The notes under the pieces: generated by a model | Databases searched by the model: none | What the model was told of the DNA's origin: nothing | The model's input: only the letters and a program-made list of their open reading frames with translations | Assembly (NCBI GenBank): GCA_902489775.1 | Contig: CABUBH010000012.1 | Coordinates: 1 to 45,855, forward strand | Direction of reading: 5' to 3' | Length of the DNA: 45,855 bases | Source: an uncultured Collinsella sp. | GTDB taxonomy: Bacteria > Actinomycetota > Coriobacteriia > Coriobacteriales > Coriobacteriaceae | Position numbers and translations under genes: made by a program | Part shown: piece after piece, positions 23,907 to 32,310 of the stretch | Layout of the letters: each line of letters starts with the position of its first letter | Position numbering within the stretch: position 1 is the first letter of the stretch

Positions 23907-25931
23907 ATGAAAAGACTCCCCCGCCTTGCGTTAGCCGCCGCGTTGTTTGCCGGCTCGCTCGCAGGCATCCCAAGCCTCGCTTTCGCGGGGAACCTGCCCG
24001 CCGCTATTGACGGCTCCGTGGCCGTCATGCACACCAACGACATCCACGGCAGCTACAAGTACAGCTACAACGAAAGCAAGGGCACCGGCACCGTCGGCTT
24101 CGACGGGCTGGCAGTTCTCTATAGCGCCCAGGGCAACGCCCCCGATCTTTTGCTCGATGCGGGCGACACCTTCCACGGACAGTCCTTCGCCACCATGAGC
24201 GAGGGTGAGAGCATCGCCGAGCTCATGGACACCTTCTACGCCGACGGCTACGACGCGACCACGCCAGGCAACCACGACTGGAGCTACGGCGCGGACAAAC
24301 TCCGCACCATGGCCGGCTACAGCACCACCGGCACGCCCTTCGCCATGCTCTGCGCGAACGCGAAGTCTACGAGCGGCGTATGGAGCTCGAGCATCACGAA
24401 GACGCTCAACCGCACTTGGAAGGACGGCGAGGACAGTTCCACGTTTAACTACAAGATTAAGGTCGGCGTTATCGGAGCCATGGATGAGTCGCTAGGTTCC
24501 TCGCTGCGCGCGGACCTGGTCGCGGGCACCAGCTTCTCGAGTGCCGCGAACGCCATCAATACCGAGGCAGAGCAGCTGCGCAAGGAGGGCTGCGATGTTG
24601 TTGTGTGTATCGCGCACACGCTCGACGCCAAGACCTTTGCCACACAACTCGCCGGCGTCGATGCCCTTATCGCAGGCCACGAGCACATCAACCTTAACGA
24701 AAAGGTGACGGGAGCCGACGGCAAGACGATCCACGTTGTCGAGGCAGGCAGCGCCTTTGCCGAGGTGGGGCTGCTTTCCATTCCGTACAGGTACGACACG
24801 AATGGCACCGAGACGACCAACGATGACACGGTCACGGTCCCTGCAGACGGCAGCGACGAGAGGCTCTACACCGCCAAGAACGTCAACGACCTTTTGGCAG
24901 ACCCCGACAAGGGCTCCGACTACCAAAGCCGCCTTGAAGACGTCCGCAACAAGATCAAGCCGCTCGACGAGGCCTTTGAAAACGAATCGAACAAGGTGCT
25001 CGGCACATCCGCCACCAACTATTTCTACGGCGAGGACGCCGCAGGCACGCATGGTTGGGAAATGGTGCGCACCACCGATTTCCGCCCCAGCAAGGAGGGC
25101 GACACCACCAAGGCCCAGACCATCGGCCACGTGATTTGCGGCTCCTATCTTGCCCTGACGGGCGCGGACCTCGCTATCGAAAACGCTGGCGGCATCCGCG
25201 GCGGCATCGCGGCGGGCAACGTGACCGCCGGCAACGTCATCGCCATCTCGCCGTACGGCAACACCGTGGAAACCTGGACCATGACCGGCGCGGACTTCCT
25301 CGCAGCACTCGAGCACTCGCTGCAAATCAGCGACGAGTGTAATCACAGCTACGAGCTTCAGCAAGCCTACGTGGCAGCCGGCCATACCGAGCAGGAGGCG
25401 CAAGACAAGTACAAGTGGCGCGATGACTCTGGCAGCGTTCTCTCCTTTGGCGGCATCAACGTGACGATTGATTGGACGCAGCCCGAAGGCAAGCGCATTG
25501 TGAGTGCCACACTCACCAAGGACGGCAGTACGCTCGACCCCGCCAAGACCTATACCGTCGCCACCAACAACTACATCATTACCAACACGACCGACTTTCC
25601 CACCTTTGCACACGCCACCAAGTACACCGAGTGGGGCACGTGCGAGGCGGCGCTGAGGGCGCTGATTGGGCAGAACGGCTGGGAGAGCAAGATGGCCGGG
25701 CTCGCCGGCACCATCGGCTTCGGCTCCGCAGCCGTGGACCCCACGCCCACACCGGCCCCGACGCCTAAGCCCTCGCCTAAGACGGACACGACGACCACGA
25801 AGGTCATCACCAAGAAGACGACCGGCAAGCTCGCCGCAACGGGAGACCGCACGCTGGCAGTAGTTGGCACGTGCCTTATCGGCGGCATCATCGTCATCAT
25901 TCTCGGCATTATCTGGAAGCGTCGACGCTAA
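23907..25931 (+). CDS. Cell-wall-anchored 5'-nucleotidase/metallophosphatase (UshA-like)
   Basis: Secreted bimetal phosphoesterase of 674 residues that would remove phosphate from extracellular nucleotides. There is a signal peptide (residues 1-27, cut after SLAFA), a metallophosphatase domain with HTNDIHGSY, LLDAGDTFHGQ, TPGNHDWSYG and AGHEH, and a 5'-nucleotidase C-terminal domain with ENAGGIRGGIAAG and AISPYGNTVETW. A Pro/Thr-rich spacer precedes a sorting signal LAATG, a hydrophobic helix and the tail WKRRR. LAxTG is the class E sortase pattern. AAGGAA precedes the ATG. Confidence 0.92.
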   Translation: MKRLPRLALAAALFAGSLAGIPSLAFAGNLPAAIDGSVAVMHTNDIHGSYKYSYNESKGTGTVGFDGLAVLYSAQGNAPDLLLDAGDTFHGQSFATMSEGESIAELMDTFYADGYDATTPGNHDWSYGADKLRTMAGYSTTGTPFAMLCANAKSTSGVWSSSITKTLNRTWKDGEDSSTFNYKIKVGVIGAMDESLGSSLRADLVAGTSFSSAANAINTEAEQLRKEGCDVVVCIAHTLDAKTFATQLAGVDALIAGHEHINLNEKVTGADGKTIHVVEAGSAFAEVGLLSIPYRYDTNGTETTNDDTVTVPADGSDERLYTAKNVNDLLADPDKGSDYQSRLEDVRNKIKPLDEAFENESNKVLGTSATNYFYGEDAAGTHGWEMVRTTDFRPSKEGDTTKAQTIGHVICGSYLALTGADLAIENAGGIRGGIAAGNVTAGNVIAISPYGNTVETWTMTGADFLAALEHSLQISDECNHSYELQQAYVAAGHTEQEAQDKYKWRDDSGSVLSFGGINVTIDWTQPEGKRIVSATLTKDGSTLDPAKTYTVATNNYIITNTTDFPTFAHATKYTEWGTCEAALRALIGQNGWESKMAGLAGTIGFGSAAVDPTPTPAPTPKPSPKTDTTTTKVITKKTTGKLAATGDRTLAVVGTCLIGGIIVIILGIIWKRRR

Positions 25932-25982
25932 GCTACACCGCCGGGCCTTGCAGCCCCGCCGCGTAAACCTTATATCGAGCAC

Positions 25983-26020
25983 AGAAGCCCGTCCGAATTT
26001 GATCGGACGGGCTTCTTGGT
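25983..26020 (+). terminator. Terminator of the 5'-nucleotidase gene
   Basis: AAGCCCGTCCGA pairs with TCGGACGGGCTT around a short loop, followed by CTTGG; the T tract is short. It lies about 60 bp past the stop and just ahead of the mechanosensitive channel gene. Confidence 0.7.
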
Positions 26021-26059
26021 GGGTATCATGGTTGGATAATCATGAGGAGGTTTCCCTAC

Positions 26060-26827
26060 ATGGAATTGTTTGAGCCAATTCTTCATTTCTTTGCACAACG
26101 ATGGGTCCACAACATCATCTGGGCCGGTATCTTGGCCATCGGCACCGCCGTTGCCGCCAAAATCGCGTCCAAGACCCTGCACCACCTGCTTAACCGCGAT
26201 GATAACCCGCTCCCAGCATCGAGCATCTTCATCAACATCACACGCGCCGTCATCTGGATGATCGGCGGCAGCTTTATCCTCGACAACTGTTTTGGCATTA
26301 ATGCAAACGCCCTCGTCGCCGCTCTTGGCGTCGGCGGCATCGCCATCTCGCTCGGCTTTCAGGACACGCTGTCGAACCTTATCGGCGGTATGCAGGTGAC
26401 CTTTATGGGCATTATCAAACCCGGCGACAATATCGAGGTCGGCGGCGTGTCGGGCGTGGTCCAAGATATCACCTGGCGTCACACAACCATCGAGGACGCC
26501 TGCGGGCAGACCATCATTGTGCCCAACTCCAACATCTCCAAGAACACGCTCGTGCATCTGATGCCCTTTGGGCGCGTGGCCGTGCCCGTTGCCGTAAAGG
26601 ACACGTCTAAGTGGGCTTCCCTTGACGCGCTGGCAGACGAGCTCACGAGCGCAACCAAAACGGCCGTCTCGCCCATCTCTGGCTTTGACAAGGAGCCGTA
26701 CGTGCTCTTTAGCGAGATCGGCGACTTTGGCGTTAAGGGCAAAATCATCTTTATCGTCAGCGACGACAGCACTACTTTCACGGCAGCCGACGCCTGCATC
26801 CGCGCCATCGCCCCCATCATCGCCTAA
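26060..26827 (+). CDS. Small-conductance mechanosensitive channel, MscS family
   Basis: Membrane channel (255 residues) that opens on membrane tension after osmotic downshift. It has 2-3 N-terminal helices, the pore-lining region ALVAALGVGGIAISLGFQDTLSNLIGG with Gly/Ala packing, then the beta domain IKPGDNIEVGGVSGVVQDITWRHT and VPNSNI. ATG 26060 follows GAGGAGG at 9 nt; an ATG at 26042 overlaps that site. It is shorter than E. coli MscS (286 residues) but within family range. Confidence 0.9.
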   Translation: MELFEPILHFFAQRWVHNIIWAGILAIGTAVAAKIASKTLHHLLNRDDNPLPASSIFINITRAVIWMIGGSFILDNCFGINANALVAALGVGGIAISLGFQDTLSNLIGGMQVTFMGIIKPGDNIEVGGVSGVVQDITWRHTTIEDACGQTIIVPNSNISKNTLVHLMPFGRVAVPVAVKDTSKWASLDALADELTSATKTAVSPISGFDKEPYVLFSEIGDFGVKGKIIFIVSDDSTTFTAADACIRAIAPIIA

Positions 26828-26864
26828 CCCGCCAAAAAGGGACAGGCACCTTTGTGGTGGTTTT
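26828..26864 (+). terminator. Terminator after the MscS gene (GGGACAG type)
   Basis: A hairpin CCGCCAAAAAGG...CCTTTGTGGTGG with wobble pairs and a GACAGGCA loop is followed by TTTTC, starting right at the MscS stop codon. Confidence 0.7.
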
Positions 26865-26918
26865 CATTCGTGGTACCATGGTTTATATAGTTGTTTAAAC
26901 GACTAAGGGAGCAACATC

Positions 26919-28835
26919 ATGGAAGAGGCCTATCGTCAAGCACGCAAGCGCGGCGAGCAAGGACGTCGACGTGCCATTAGCCAAAGCGAGCATCCATACC
27001 TTACGGACCTCGACAGTTTGGTTGCTCAGCTCCCCTTAGGTCAGCGAGAGAATGTCGGCCTAAGGGATATTCCGCTCGAAATGGTCGTCGGCACGGTCAC
27101 CAAGGGCCGTCAGTCCGCCTTTGCATGCAACTTTATGCCCTTGTTGCCGTTTAACACCGAGTTCGCCCGCAAGTGGTCCAACCTCTACGACATCCAGGTG
27201 ACCGAGGGCTATCGCGACCCCGTCATCGTCATCGAGTTCATGCATCGGTTCTATGTCCAAGAAGGCAACAAACGCGTCAGTGTCCTCAAATTCCTAGACG
27301 CCCCGACGGTTTCGGCCAAGGTCACCCGTCTCTACCCCGGCAAATGGGATTCCGTCGAAAGCCGCCTGTACGGCGAGTTCTGCGCGTTTTGGCGCGTCTG
27401 CCCCCTATACGAGATCGAGTTCTCGCGTGAGGGAAGCTACGAAACGCTCGCCAAGATGCTCGGTCAGAACCTTATCGAAAAATGGCCGCAGAAAAAGGTC
27501 GACTACCTGCGCCACACCTTCCTGCTCTTTAAGCGCGCCTACCTTCGCGCAGGCGGAGACCACCTAGACATTACGCCCGCCGACGCCATGCTCGTCTACC
27601 TCAATGTGTACAACCAGGACCGCCTGCTGGATACGCCGACGGATATCGTCGTAAACCGCCTGTGCAAGATCTGGCGCGAGCTGGTCATTGCCGGCAAAAA
27701 TGACGAGGACAAGGTCGATCTTGTCGAAGCACCGAGCGTCGACGAGGAGGAGACGCCCGCCAAGTCCACCTCCGGCGTGCTCAACTTCTTTATGGGCAAG
27801 ACCGTCTACTCGACGGCCAACCCCCTGCGCATCGCCTTTATCCATGAGTTCCCCTGTGCGACGTCGAGCTGGGACAGCCTGCACGACCAAGGGCGTCAGT
27901 ATCTCGATGAGCACTTTGGCGGCATCGTGCGCACCGAGGCGTTCGAGGACTGCCACGATCCGGACGTGTTCTACGCCGCTGTGGAAACGGCTGTCAAACA
28001 TGGAGATAACGTCATCTTCTCAACCTCGCACCGCCTGATGGAATACACGCTCAGGGCGGCGGTTGAATATCCCCAGGTTCGGTTCCTTAACTGCTCTATC
28101 GGCCTTCCCCATCAAAGCGTCCGTTCGTACTTTGGCAAGATGTACGAGGCCAAGTTTCTGCTGGGCGCCCTCGCGGCCAGCATGGCGGACAACCACCGCA
28201 TCGGTTACCACGCGTCGGTCTTCGCCTCGGGCGCACTCAGCGAGATCAACGCCTTTGCGATTGGCGCCTCGCTGCTCGACCCGCGCGCGCAAATTATCCT
28301 GACCTGGGGCGATGTGTCCGCCGGTGGTCTTGCCGAAGCCATGTGCCGCGAAGGCGTGAGCGTTATGACCGGCGCTGACATGTCAAAGTCGCTCGCAGAC
28401 CCAACGGCCTACGGGCTTCACCGCTTGGTCGACGGCAAAGTCACCGGCATCGCCATGCCCGTATGGAACTGGGGCCGTTACTACGAGCTCATCGTTCGCA
28501 GCCTTCTGCACGGAACGTGGGACGAGACCAGCGACGACAACCAAGTGCGCGCCGTCAACTACTGGTACGGCATGAGCTCCGGCGTTATCGACATCCGTTA
28601 CGCTCCGGGCCTTCCCTACCAGACGCGCAAACTCGTGCAGTTGCTCCGCAACGGCATTGTTGAGGGATCCATCAACCCCTTTGGCGGCGAGCTCCACAGC
28701 CAGAACGGCGTGGTACAGATCGAAGGCTTCCCTCCGCTGCCAAGCACGCAGATTGTCGAGATGAATTGGCTGGCGGACAACGTGGTAGGCACCATTCCGC
28801 AGCTCGACGATGAGCCGAAAGTCCCTGCCCTATGA
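26919..28835 (+). CDS. ParB-like domain/BMP-family fusion protein, cytoplasmic
   Basis: A 638-residue protein with no signal peptide or membrane helix. Residues ~90-140 read like a ParB/sulfiredoxin-type fold (TEGYRDPVIVIEF, FYVQEGNKRVSVLKFLD). Residues ~305-610 form a basic membrane protein (BMP/PnrA/Med) nucleoside-binding fold (LRIAFIHEFPC, IGYHASVFASGALSEINAFAIGA, LTWGDVSAGG). An extracellular binding role is unlikely; like B. subtilis Med it may act inside the cell, possibly as a nucleoside-responsive regulator (inference). Its stop overlaps the next start by 4 nt (ATGA). Confidence 0.82.
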   Translation: MEEAYRQARKRGEQGRRRAISQSEHPYLTDLDSLVAQLPLGQRENVGLRDIPLEMVVGTVTKGRQSAFACNFMPLLPFNTEFARKWSNLYDIQVTEGYRDPVIVIEFMHRFYVQEGNKRVSVLKFLDAPTVSAKVTRLYPGKWDSVESRLYGEFCAFWRVCPLYEIEFSREGSYETLAKMLGQNLIEKWPQKKVDYLRHTFLLFKRAYLRAGGDHLDITPADAMLVYLNVYNQDRLLDTPTDIVVNRLCKIWRELVIAGKNDEDKVDLVEAPSVDEEETPAKSTSGVLNFFMGKTVYSTANPLRIAFIHEFPCATSSWDSLHDQGRQYLDEHFGGIVRTEAFEDCHDPDVFYAAVETAVKHGDNVIFSTSHRLMEYTLRAAVEYPQVRFLNCSIGLPHQSVRSYFGKMYEAKFLLGALAASMADNHRIGYHASVFASGALSEINAFAIGASLLDPRAQIILTWGDVSAGGLAEAMCREGVSVMTGADMSKSLADPTAYGLHRLVDGKVTGIAMPVWNWGRYYELIVRSLLHGTWDETSDDNQVRAVNYWYGMSSGVIDIRYAPGLPYQTRKLVQLLRNGIVEGSINPFGGELHSQNGVVQIEGFPPLPSTQIVEMNWLADNVVGTIPQLDDEPKVPAL

Positions 28836-29542
28836 AAATCCTTGCAATAGCCGATACCGAAGAACGATGCCTTTGGGAGTGCTTTCGCAAGGAACGCTTT
28901 GAGGGAGTCGACCTGATTTTGTCCGCCGGCGATCTGGACCCGGACTATCTTGAGTTTTTGGTTACGGTCATCAACAAACCGCTCATCTACGTGCGCGGCA
29001 ATCACGATGACCGCTACGCACGTCATGCACCGGGCGGATGTATCTGCGTGGAAGACAGCGTGTACACGTACCGAGGGATTCGCATTGCGGGCCTTGGCGG
29101 GTCCATGCGTTATCGCGACGGCGCCAACATGTACACCGAACGCGAGATGTCCAAGCGCATGCGTAAGCTGTCGCGTAAGGTTAGGATGGTCGGCGGGTGC
29201 GACATTCTGCTTACCCATGCACCCGCCGCCGGTATGGGTGATCTGGACGATCTGCCGCATCGAGGATTCGAATGCTTTAACACAGCACTCGAATCCTGGA
29301 ATCCCGACTACATGGTGCACGGACATGTGCACCAAAGCTACGGTTGCGATTTTCAGCGCGAGCGTCAGCATGTGTGTGGAACGACGATCATCAACGCCTG
29401 CGGCTATACGCAGTTTGAGCTCGACCAGACGCACTACCCCATCCGCGGCTGGCAAGCAGCCTGGCTCAACTCACAAACCATGCGCCGCGAGCTCAAACGC
29501 CACGAAGCCATCGAGTCCTCAACGGCCAGAACACCCTGGTAA
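28832..29542 (+). CDS. Calcineurin-like metallophosphoesterase
   Basis: Cytoplasmic phosphoesterase of 236 residues. The family motifs are ILAIADTEER, LSAGDLDPDYL, VRGNHDDRYA, ILLTHAPAAGMGDLDD and MVHGHVHQSYG. The first motif is D-T-E rather than the usual D-x-H, so one metal ligand differs. Translation is coupled to the ParB-like/BMP gene through an ATGA overlap, which suggests a shared function. Substrate is unknown; phosphodiester or nucleotide hydrolysis is likely. Confidence 0.85.
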   Translation: MKILAIADTEERCLWECFRKERFEGVDLILSAGDLDPDYLEFLVTVINKPLIYVRGNHDDRYARHAPGGCICVEDSVYTYRGIRIAGLGGSMRYRDGANMYTEREMSKRMRKLSRKVRMVGGCDILLTHAPAAGMGDLDDLPHRGFECFNTALESWNPDYMVHGHVHQSYGCDFQRERQHVCGTTIINACGYTQFELDQTHYPIRGWQAAWLNSQTMRRELKRHEAIESSTARTPW

Positions 29543-29582
29543 CCACCACAAAGAGGACACTGTCCCCTTTGTGGTGCTTTTG
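29542..29582 (+). terminator. Terminator of the phosphoesterase gene (GGGACAG type)
   Basis: CACCACAAAG pairs with CTTTGTGGTG around an inner GGACACTGTCC, followed by CTTTTG. It directly abuts the gene stop. Confidence 0.8.
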
Positions 29583-29592
29583 ACGCGATAGC

Positions 29593-29632
29593 AAGAAACC
29601 CGGTCCTGCAAAAGGCAGAACCGGGTTTCTTT
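29593..29632. terminator. Terminator of the rplK-rplA operon
   Basis: AAGAAACCCGGT and its complement ACCGGGTTTCTT flank a smaller stem, giving T tracts on both strands. It lies about 40 bp past the rplA stop codon and can stop convergent transcripts. Confidence 0.85.
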
Positions 29633-29667
29633 AGCAATGCTTGCTGTACTCAGGCAGTAACTAGCAG

Positions 29668-30375
29668 TTACTCAGCCAGGAAGTCACGCTGGACAGCGGG
29701 ATCGACCTTGACGCCAGGGCCCATGGTGGAAGACACGGAGATGGACTTGACGTACTTGCCCTTAGCAGAAGAGGGCTTGACGCGCAGGATCTCGGTGTAC
29801 AGGGCAGCGTAGTTCTCGACGAGCTGCTGCTCAGAGAAGGACTTCTTGCCCAGGGGCACGTGGCAGATGCCGTAGCGGTCGGCGCGGTACTCAACGCGGC
29901 CAGCCTTGAGCTCGGAGACCATCTTGGCGACGTCCATGGTCACAGTGCCGAGCTTGGGGTTCGGCATGAGGCCACGGGGACCAAGGATCTTACCGATGCG
30001 GCCAACCTTGGCCATCATGTTCGGCGTAGCGATAGCGGCGTCGAAGTTGATCTCGCCCTTCTGAATCTGGGCGACGAGCTCGTCGGAACCAATGATGTCG
30101 GCGCCGGCAGCCTCAGCCTCGCGGGCCTTCTCGCCCTCGGCGAAGACGGCAACACGAACGGTCTTGCCGGTGCCGTGGGGCAGGGAGATGGAACCACGGA
30201 TGTTCTGGTCAGCCTTACGAGTATCGATGCCCAGACGGAAGTGGGCCTCGACGGTCTCGTCGAACTTGGCGGTGTCGAGCTCCTTGATGAGCTTGGCAGC
30301 CTGAAGGGGGGTGTAGAGCGTGGCGCGGTCGATCTTCTCGGCAGCGGCGTTATAGCTCTTACCATGCTTAGCCAT
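29668..30375 (-). CDS. rplA: 50S ribosomal protein L1
   Basis: L1 stalk protein of the large subunit, also a translational repressor of its operon in known bacteria. The 235-residue product begins MAKHGKSYNAAAEKIDR and has the L1 signature GRIGKILGPRGLMPNPKLGTVT. ATG 30375 follows AGGAGG at 8 nt; an ATG two codons upstream overlaps that spacing. Its usual downstream neighbour rplJ is 26 kb away. Confidence 0.97.
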   Translation of the reverse strand: MAKHGKSYNAAAEKIDRATLYTPLQAAKLIKELDTAKFDETVEAHFRLGIDTRKADQNIRGSISLPHGTGKTVRVAVFAEGEKAREAEAAGADIIGSDELVAQIQKGEINFDAAIATPNMMAKVGRIGKILGPRGLMPNPKLGTVTMDVAKMVSELKAGRVEYRADRYGICHVPLGKKSFSEQQLVENYAALYTEILRVKPSSAKGKYVKSISVSSTMGPGVKVDPAVQRDFLAE

Positions 30376-30448
30376 GTGCATTACCTCCTGTGGTTAAACG
30401 GGCGTGAGCCCTCCCACATCGTATCGTGTGCCCTATTGCACACATATA

Positions 30449-30474
30449 ACGGGCGCCCCGGTCGGGGCACCCGT
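30449..30474 (-). other. Hairpin between rplK and rplA
   Basis: A near-perfect 12-bp GC-rich stem (ACGGGYGCCCCG with complement) and a 2-nt turn lies in the 117-bp gap between rplK and rplA. No long T tract follows, so it is better read as an mRNA stability, processing or regulatory hairpin than as a terminator. Confidence 0.55.
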
Positions 30475-30492
30475 CATTACCTAAAGAAATCG

Positions 30493-30921
30493 CTACTCAG
30501 CGATGGTGACGCCCATGGAGCGGGCGGTACCGGCGATGATCTTCTTGGCGGCGTCAATGTCGTTGGCATTGAGGTCCGGCATCTTGATCTCGGCGATCTT
30601 GGTGAGCTGCTCCTGGGAGAGCTGACCAACCTTGTCGGCCTGCGGCTTAGCGGAACCAGACTTGAGGTTCAGCTCCTTCTTGATGAGGTGAGCCGCCGGC
30701 GGGGTCTTGGTGATGAAGGAGAAGGACTTGTCCTCGTAGACAGAGATCTCAACGGGGATGATGTCGCCCTTCTTGTCCTGCGTCTCGGCGTTAAAGGCCT
30801 GGCAGAACTGCATGATGTTCACGCCAGCAGCGCCCAGGGCGGGGCCGACGGGAGGAGCGGGGTTAGCAGCACCAGCAGGAATCTGGAGCTTAATGACGTT
30901 GGCAACCTTCTTCTCAGCCAT
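30493..30921 (-). CDS. rplK: 50S ribosomal protein L11
   Basis: GTPase-centre ribosomal protein of 142 residues. It shows KLQIPAGAANPAPPVGPALGAAGVN, FCQAFNAET and the C-terminal rRNA-binding signature (IKMPDLNANDIDAAKKIIAGTARSMG). ATG 30921 follows AAAGGA at 6 nt. It sits between nusG and rplA as usual. Confidence 0.97.
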   Translation of the reverse strand: MAEKKVANVIKLQIPAGAANPAPPVGPALGAAGVNIMQFCQAFNAETQDKKGDIIPVEISVYEDKSFSFITKTPPAAHLIKKELNLKSGSAKPQADKVGQLSQEQLTKIAEIKMPDLNANDIDAAKKIIAGTARSMGVTIAE

Positions 30922-31041
30922 GGTCATTCCTTTCGAATCACGAGTGTGAAGTACTTGCTATATCGTAAGCACGCACGTGTTAGAAGCACTCCTGAGATGA
31001 GCAGTCACAGAAGAAGCACGCTCGCGCGAACGGACGAAAAC

Positions 31042-31578
31042 TTAAGCGATGACAGCGACCTGGTTAAAGTCGAGCTCGACCGGCGTCTCGCGGCCAAAGA
31101 TCATCAGCGTGACCTTGAGCTTGCCAGCCTCGGTGTTAACCTCGGAGACCTTGCCATCAAAGTCGGTAAGCGGGCCATCGGTGACGCGGACGGACGTACC
31201 GACCTCAATATCAACCGAGGTGCGCTTGGGCGAATCGCCCTTACCGGGACGACGAGTCATCTTGTTGTACTCGTCGCGGGAAAGCGGAGCGGGCTTGCCG
31301 TTGCCGCCTAGGAAACCGGTGACGCCAGGCGTGTTACGAACACACGTCCAAGCATCGTCATCCATCTCCATGCGGACCAGGACATAACCCGGGAAGATCT
31401 TGGAATCCTTGGTCTCACGCTTGCCACCCTCTTTAATCTCGGTGACGCGCTCCATAGGAATCTCGATATCAAAGATACGGTCCTGCATGCCCATAGTCTC
31501 GATGCGATGCTCGAGATCGGACTTAACGCGGTTCTCGTATCCAGAGTAAGTGTGAACGACGTACCAACGCTTAGACAT
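31042..31578 (-). CDS. nusG: Transcription termination/antitermination protein NusG
   Basis: RNA polymerase-bound elongation factor of 178 residues. The NGN domain starts KRWYVVHTYSGYENRVK and contains FPGYVLVRMEMDDDAW and RNTPGVTGFLG. The C-terminal KOW domain has VRVTDGPLTDFDGKVSEVN. It starts 3 bp after the secE stop and is surely co-transcribed with it. Confidence 0.97.
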   Translation of the reverse strand: MSKRWYVVHTYSGYENRVKSDLEHRIETMGMQDRIFDIEIPMERVTEIKEGGKRETKDSKIFPGYVLVRMEMDDDAWTCVRNTPGVTGFLGGNGKPAPLSRDEYNKMTRRPGKGDSPKRTSVDIEVGTSVRVTDGPLTDFDGKVSEVNTEAGKLKVTLMIFGRETPVELDFNQVAVIA

Positions 31579-31581
31579 GGT

Positions 31582-31920
31582 TTAGCCCCTCAATCCAGAG
31601 AACAGAGCAAGAGCCTCGCCAAAGCCAGCATCGAGCAGAGCGATGACGACGCCGACGACGATCAGAGAAGCGCAAACGACAACCGAGTAGTTCACGAGCT
31701 CCTTCTTATCGGGCCACGTGACACGCTTCATCTCGGACTTGACCGAAGCGAAATACTTCTTGGTGCGGGCGAAGAAACCAGGCTTCTCGTTCTTCTTGGA
31801 CTTCGCAGCCTTCTCGTTCTTCTTGGCAACGGCCTTCTTGGCCTCAACCTTGGAGTTGGCGGCAGCGCTGTTGGCAGGTGCCGGCTGCTGAGCCTTCTTC
31901 TTGTTCTTCTTGTTGGCCAT
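31582..31920 (-). CDS. secE: Preprotein translocase subunit SecE
   Basis: Essential small membrane subunit of SecYEG (112 residues). A long basic Lys/Ala-rich N-terminal extension (residues 1-45) precedes the conserved FFARTKKYFASVKSEMKRVTWPDKKEL and one transmembrane helix (VVVCASLIVVGVVIALLDA). The extension is longer than in many firmicutes but common in actinobacteria. GGAGG precedes the ATG. Confidence 0.95.
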   Translation of the reverse strand: MANKKNKKKAQQPAPANSAAANSKVEAKKAVAKKNEKAAKSKKNEKPGFFARTKKYFASVKSEMKRVTWPDKKELVNYSVVVCASLIVVGVVIALLDAGFGEALALFSGLRG

Positions 31921-31996
31921 TTGGGTTACCTCCGCGCAATGCGCTTATACATGAGTAAACCGTAAGCCCCCAAGTGGGAGCTTACGGAATAATGAC

Positions 31997-32072
31997 TGGC
32001 ACGCCAGGAAGGACTCGAACCCTCAACACTCGGTTTTGGAGACCGATGCTCTACCAATTGAACTACTGGCGT
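31997..32072 (-). tRNA. tRNA-Trp (CCA anticodon)
   Basis: A 76-nt tRNA on the minus strand with acceptor stem ACGCCAG/CTGGCGT, D arm, anticodon loop CTCCAAA (anticodon CCA), T arm GAGGGTTCGAGTCCTTC and an encoded CCA tail. It lies between rpmG and secE, in the same transcription unit. Confidence 0.97.
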
Positions 32073-32085
32073 ATGTGACTAGAGA

Positions 32086-32235
32086 CTAGCGAGTCTCTTT
32101 GTGCAGCGTGTGGTGACGGCACCAGGGGCAATACTTCTTGATCTCCATACGATCAGGCATGGTCGACTTGTTCTTGGTGGTCGTATAGTTGCGGCGCTTG
32201 CACTCAGTGCACGCAAGAGTAACTAGAGTACGCAT
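32086..32235 (-). CDS. rpmG: 50S ribosomal protein L33
   Basis: A 49-residue ribosomal protein beginning MRTLVTLACTECKRRNYTTT. It carries CxxC pairs (CTEC near residue 9 and CPWC near residue 36) of the zinc-binding L33 form. The gene is first in the operon rpmG, tRNA-Trp, secE, nusG, rplK, rplA. Confidence 0.95.
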   Translation of the reverse strand: MRTLVTLACTECKRRNYTTTKNKSTMPDRMEIKKYCPWCRHHTLHKETR

Positions 32236-32280
32236 GTATCCTGAACCTTTCATTTCCGCCCCGTACGGGCACGAGTTGTT

Positions 32281-32310
32281 ACTTTATCAGCTCCACGTAA
32301 GTGCTGTCAA
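32281..32310 (-). promoter_or_regulatory. Promoter of the rpmG-secE-nusG-rplKA operon
   Basis: TTGACA (32305-32310) and TAAAGT (32281-32286) on the minus strand are 18 bp apart, 46 bp before the rpmG ATG. The rest of 32236-32455 shows no gene. Confidence 0.65.

Noticed and set aside
26919..28835. A secreted ABC transporter binding protein
   Set aside because: The BMP fold is present but there is no signal peptide or lipobox, and no permease genes are adjacent.
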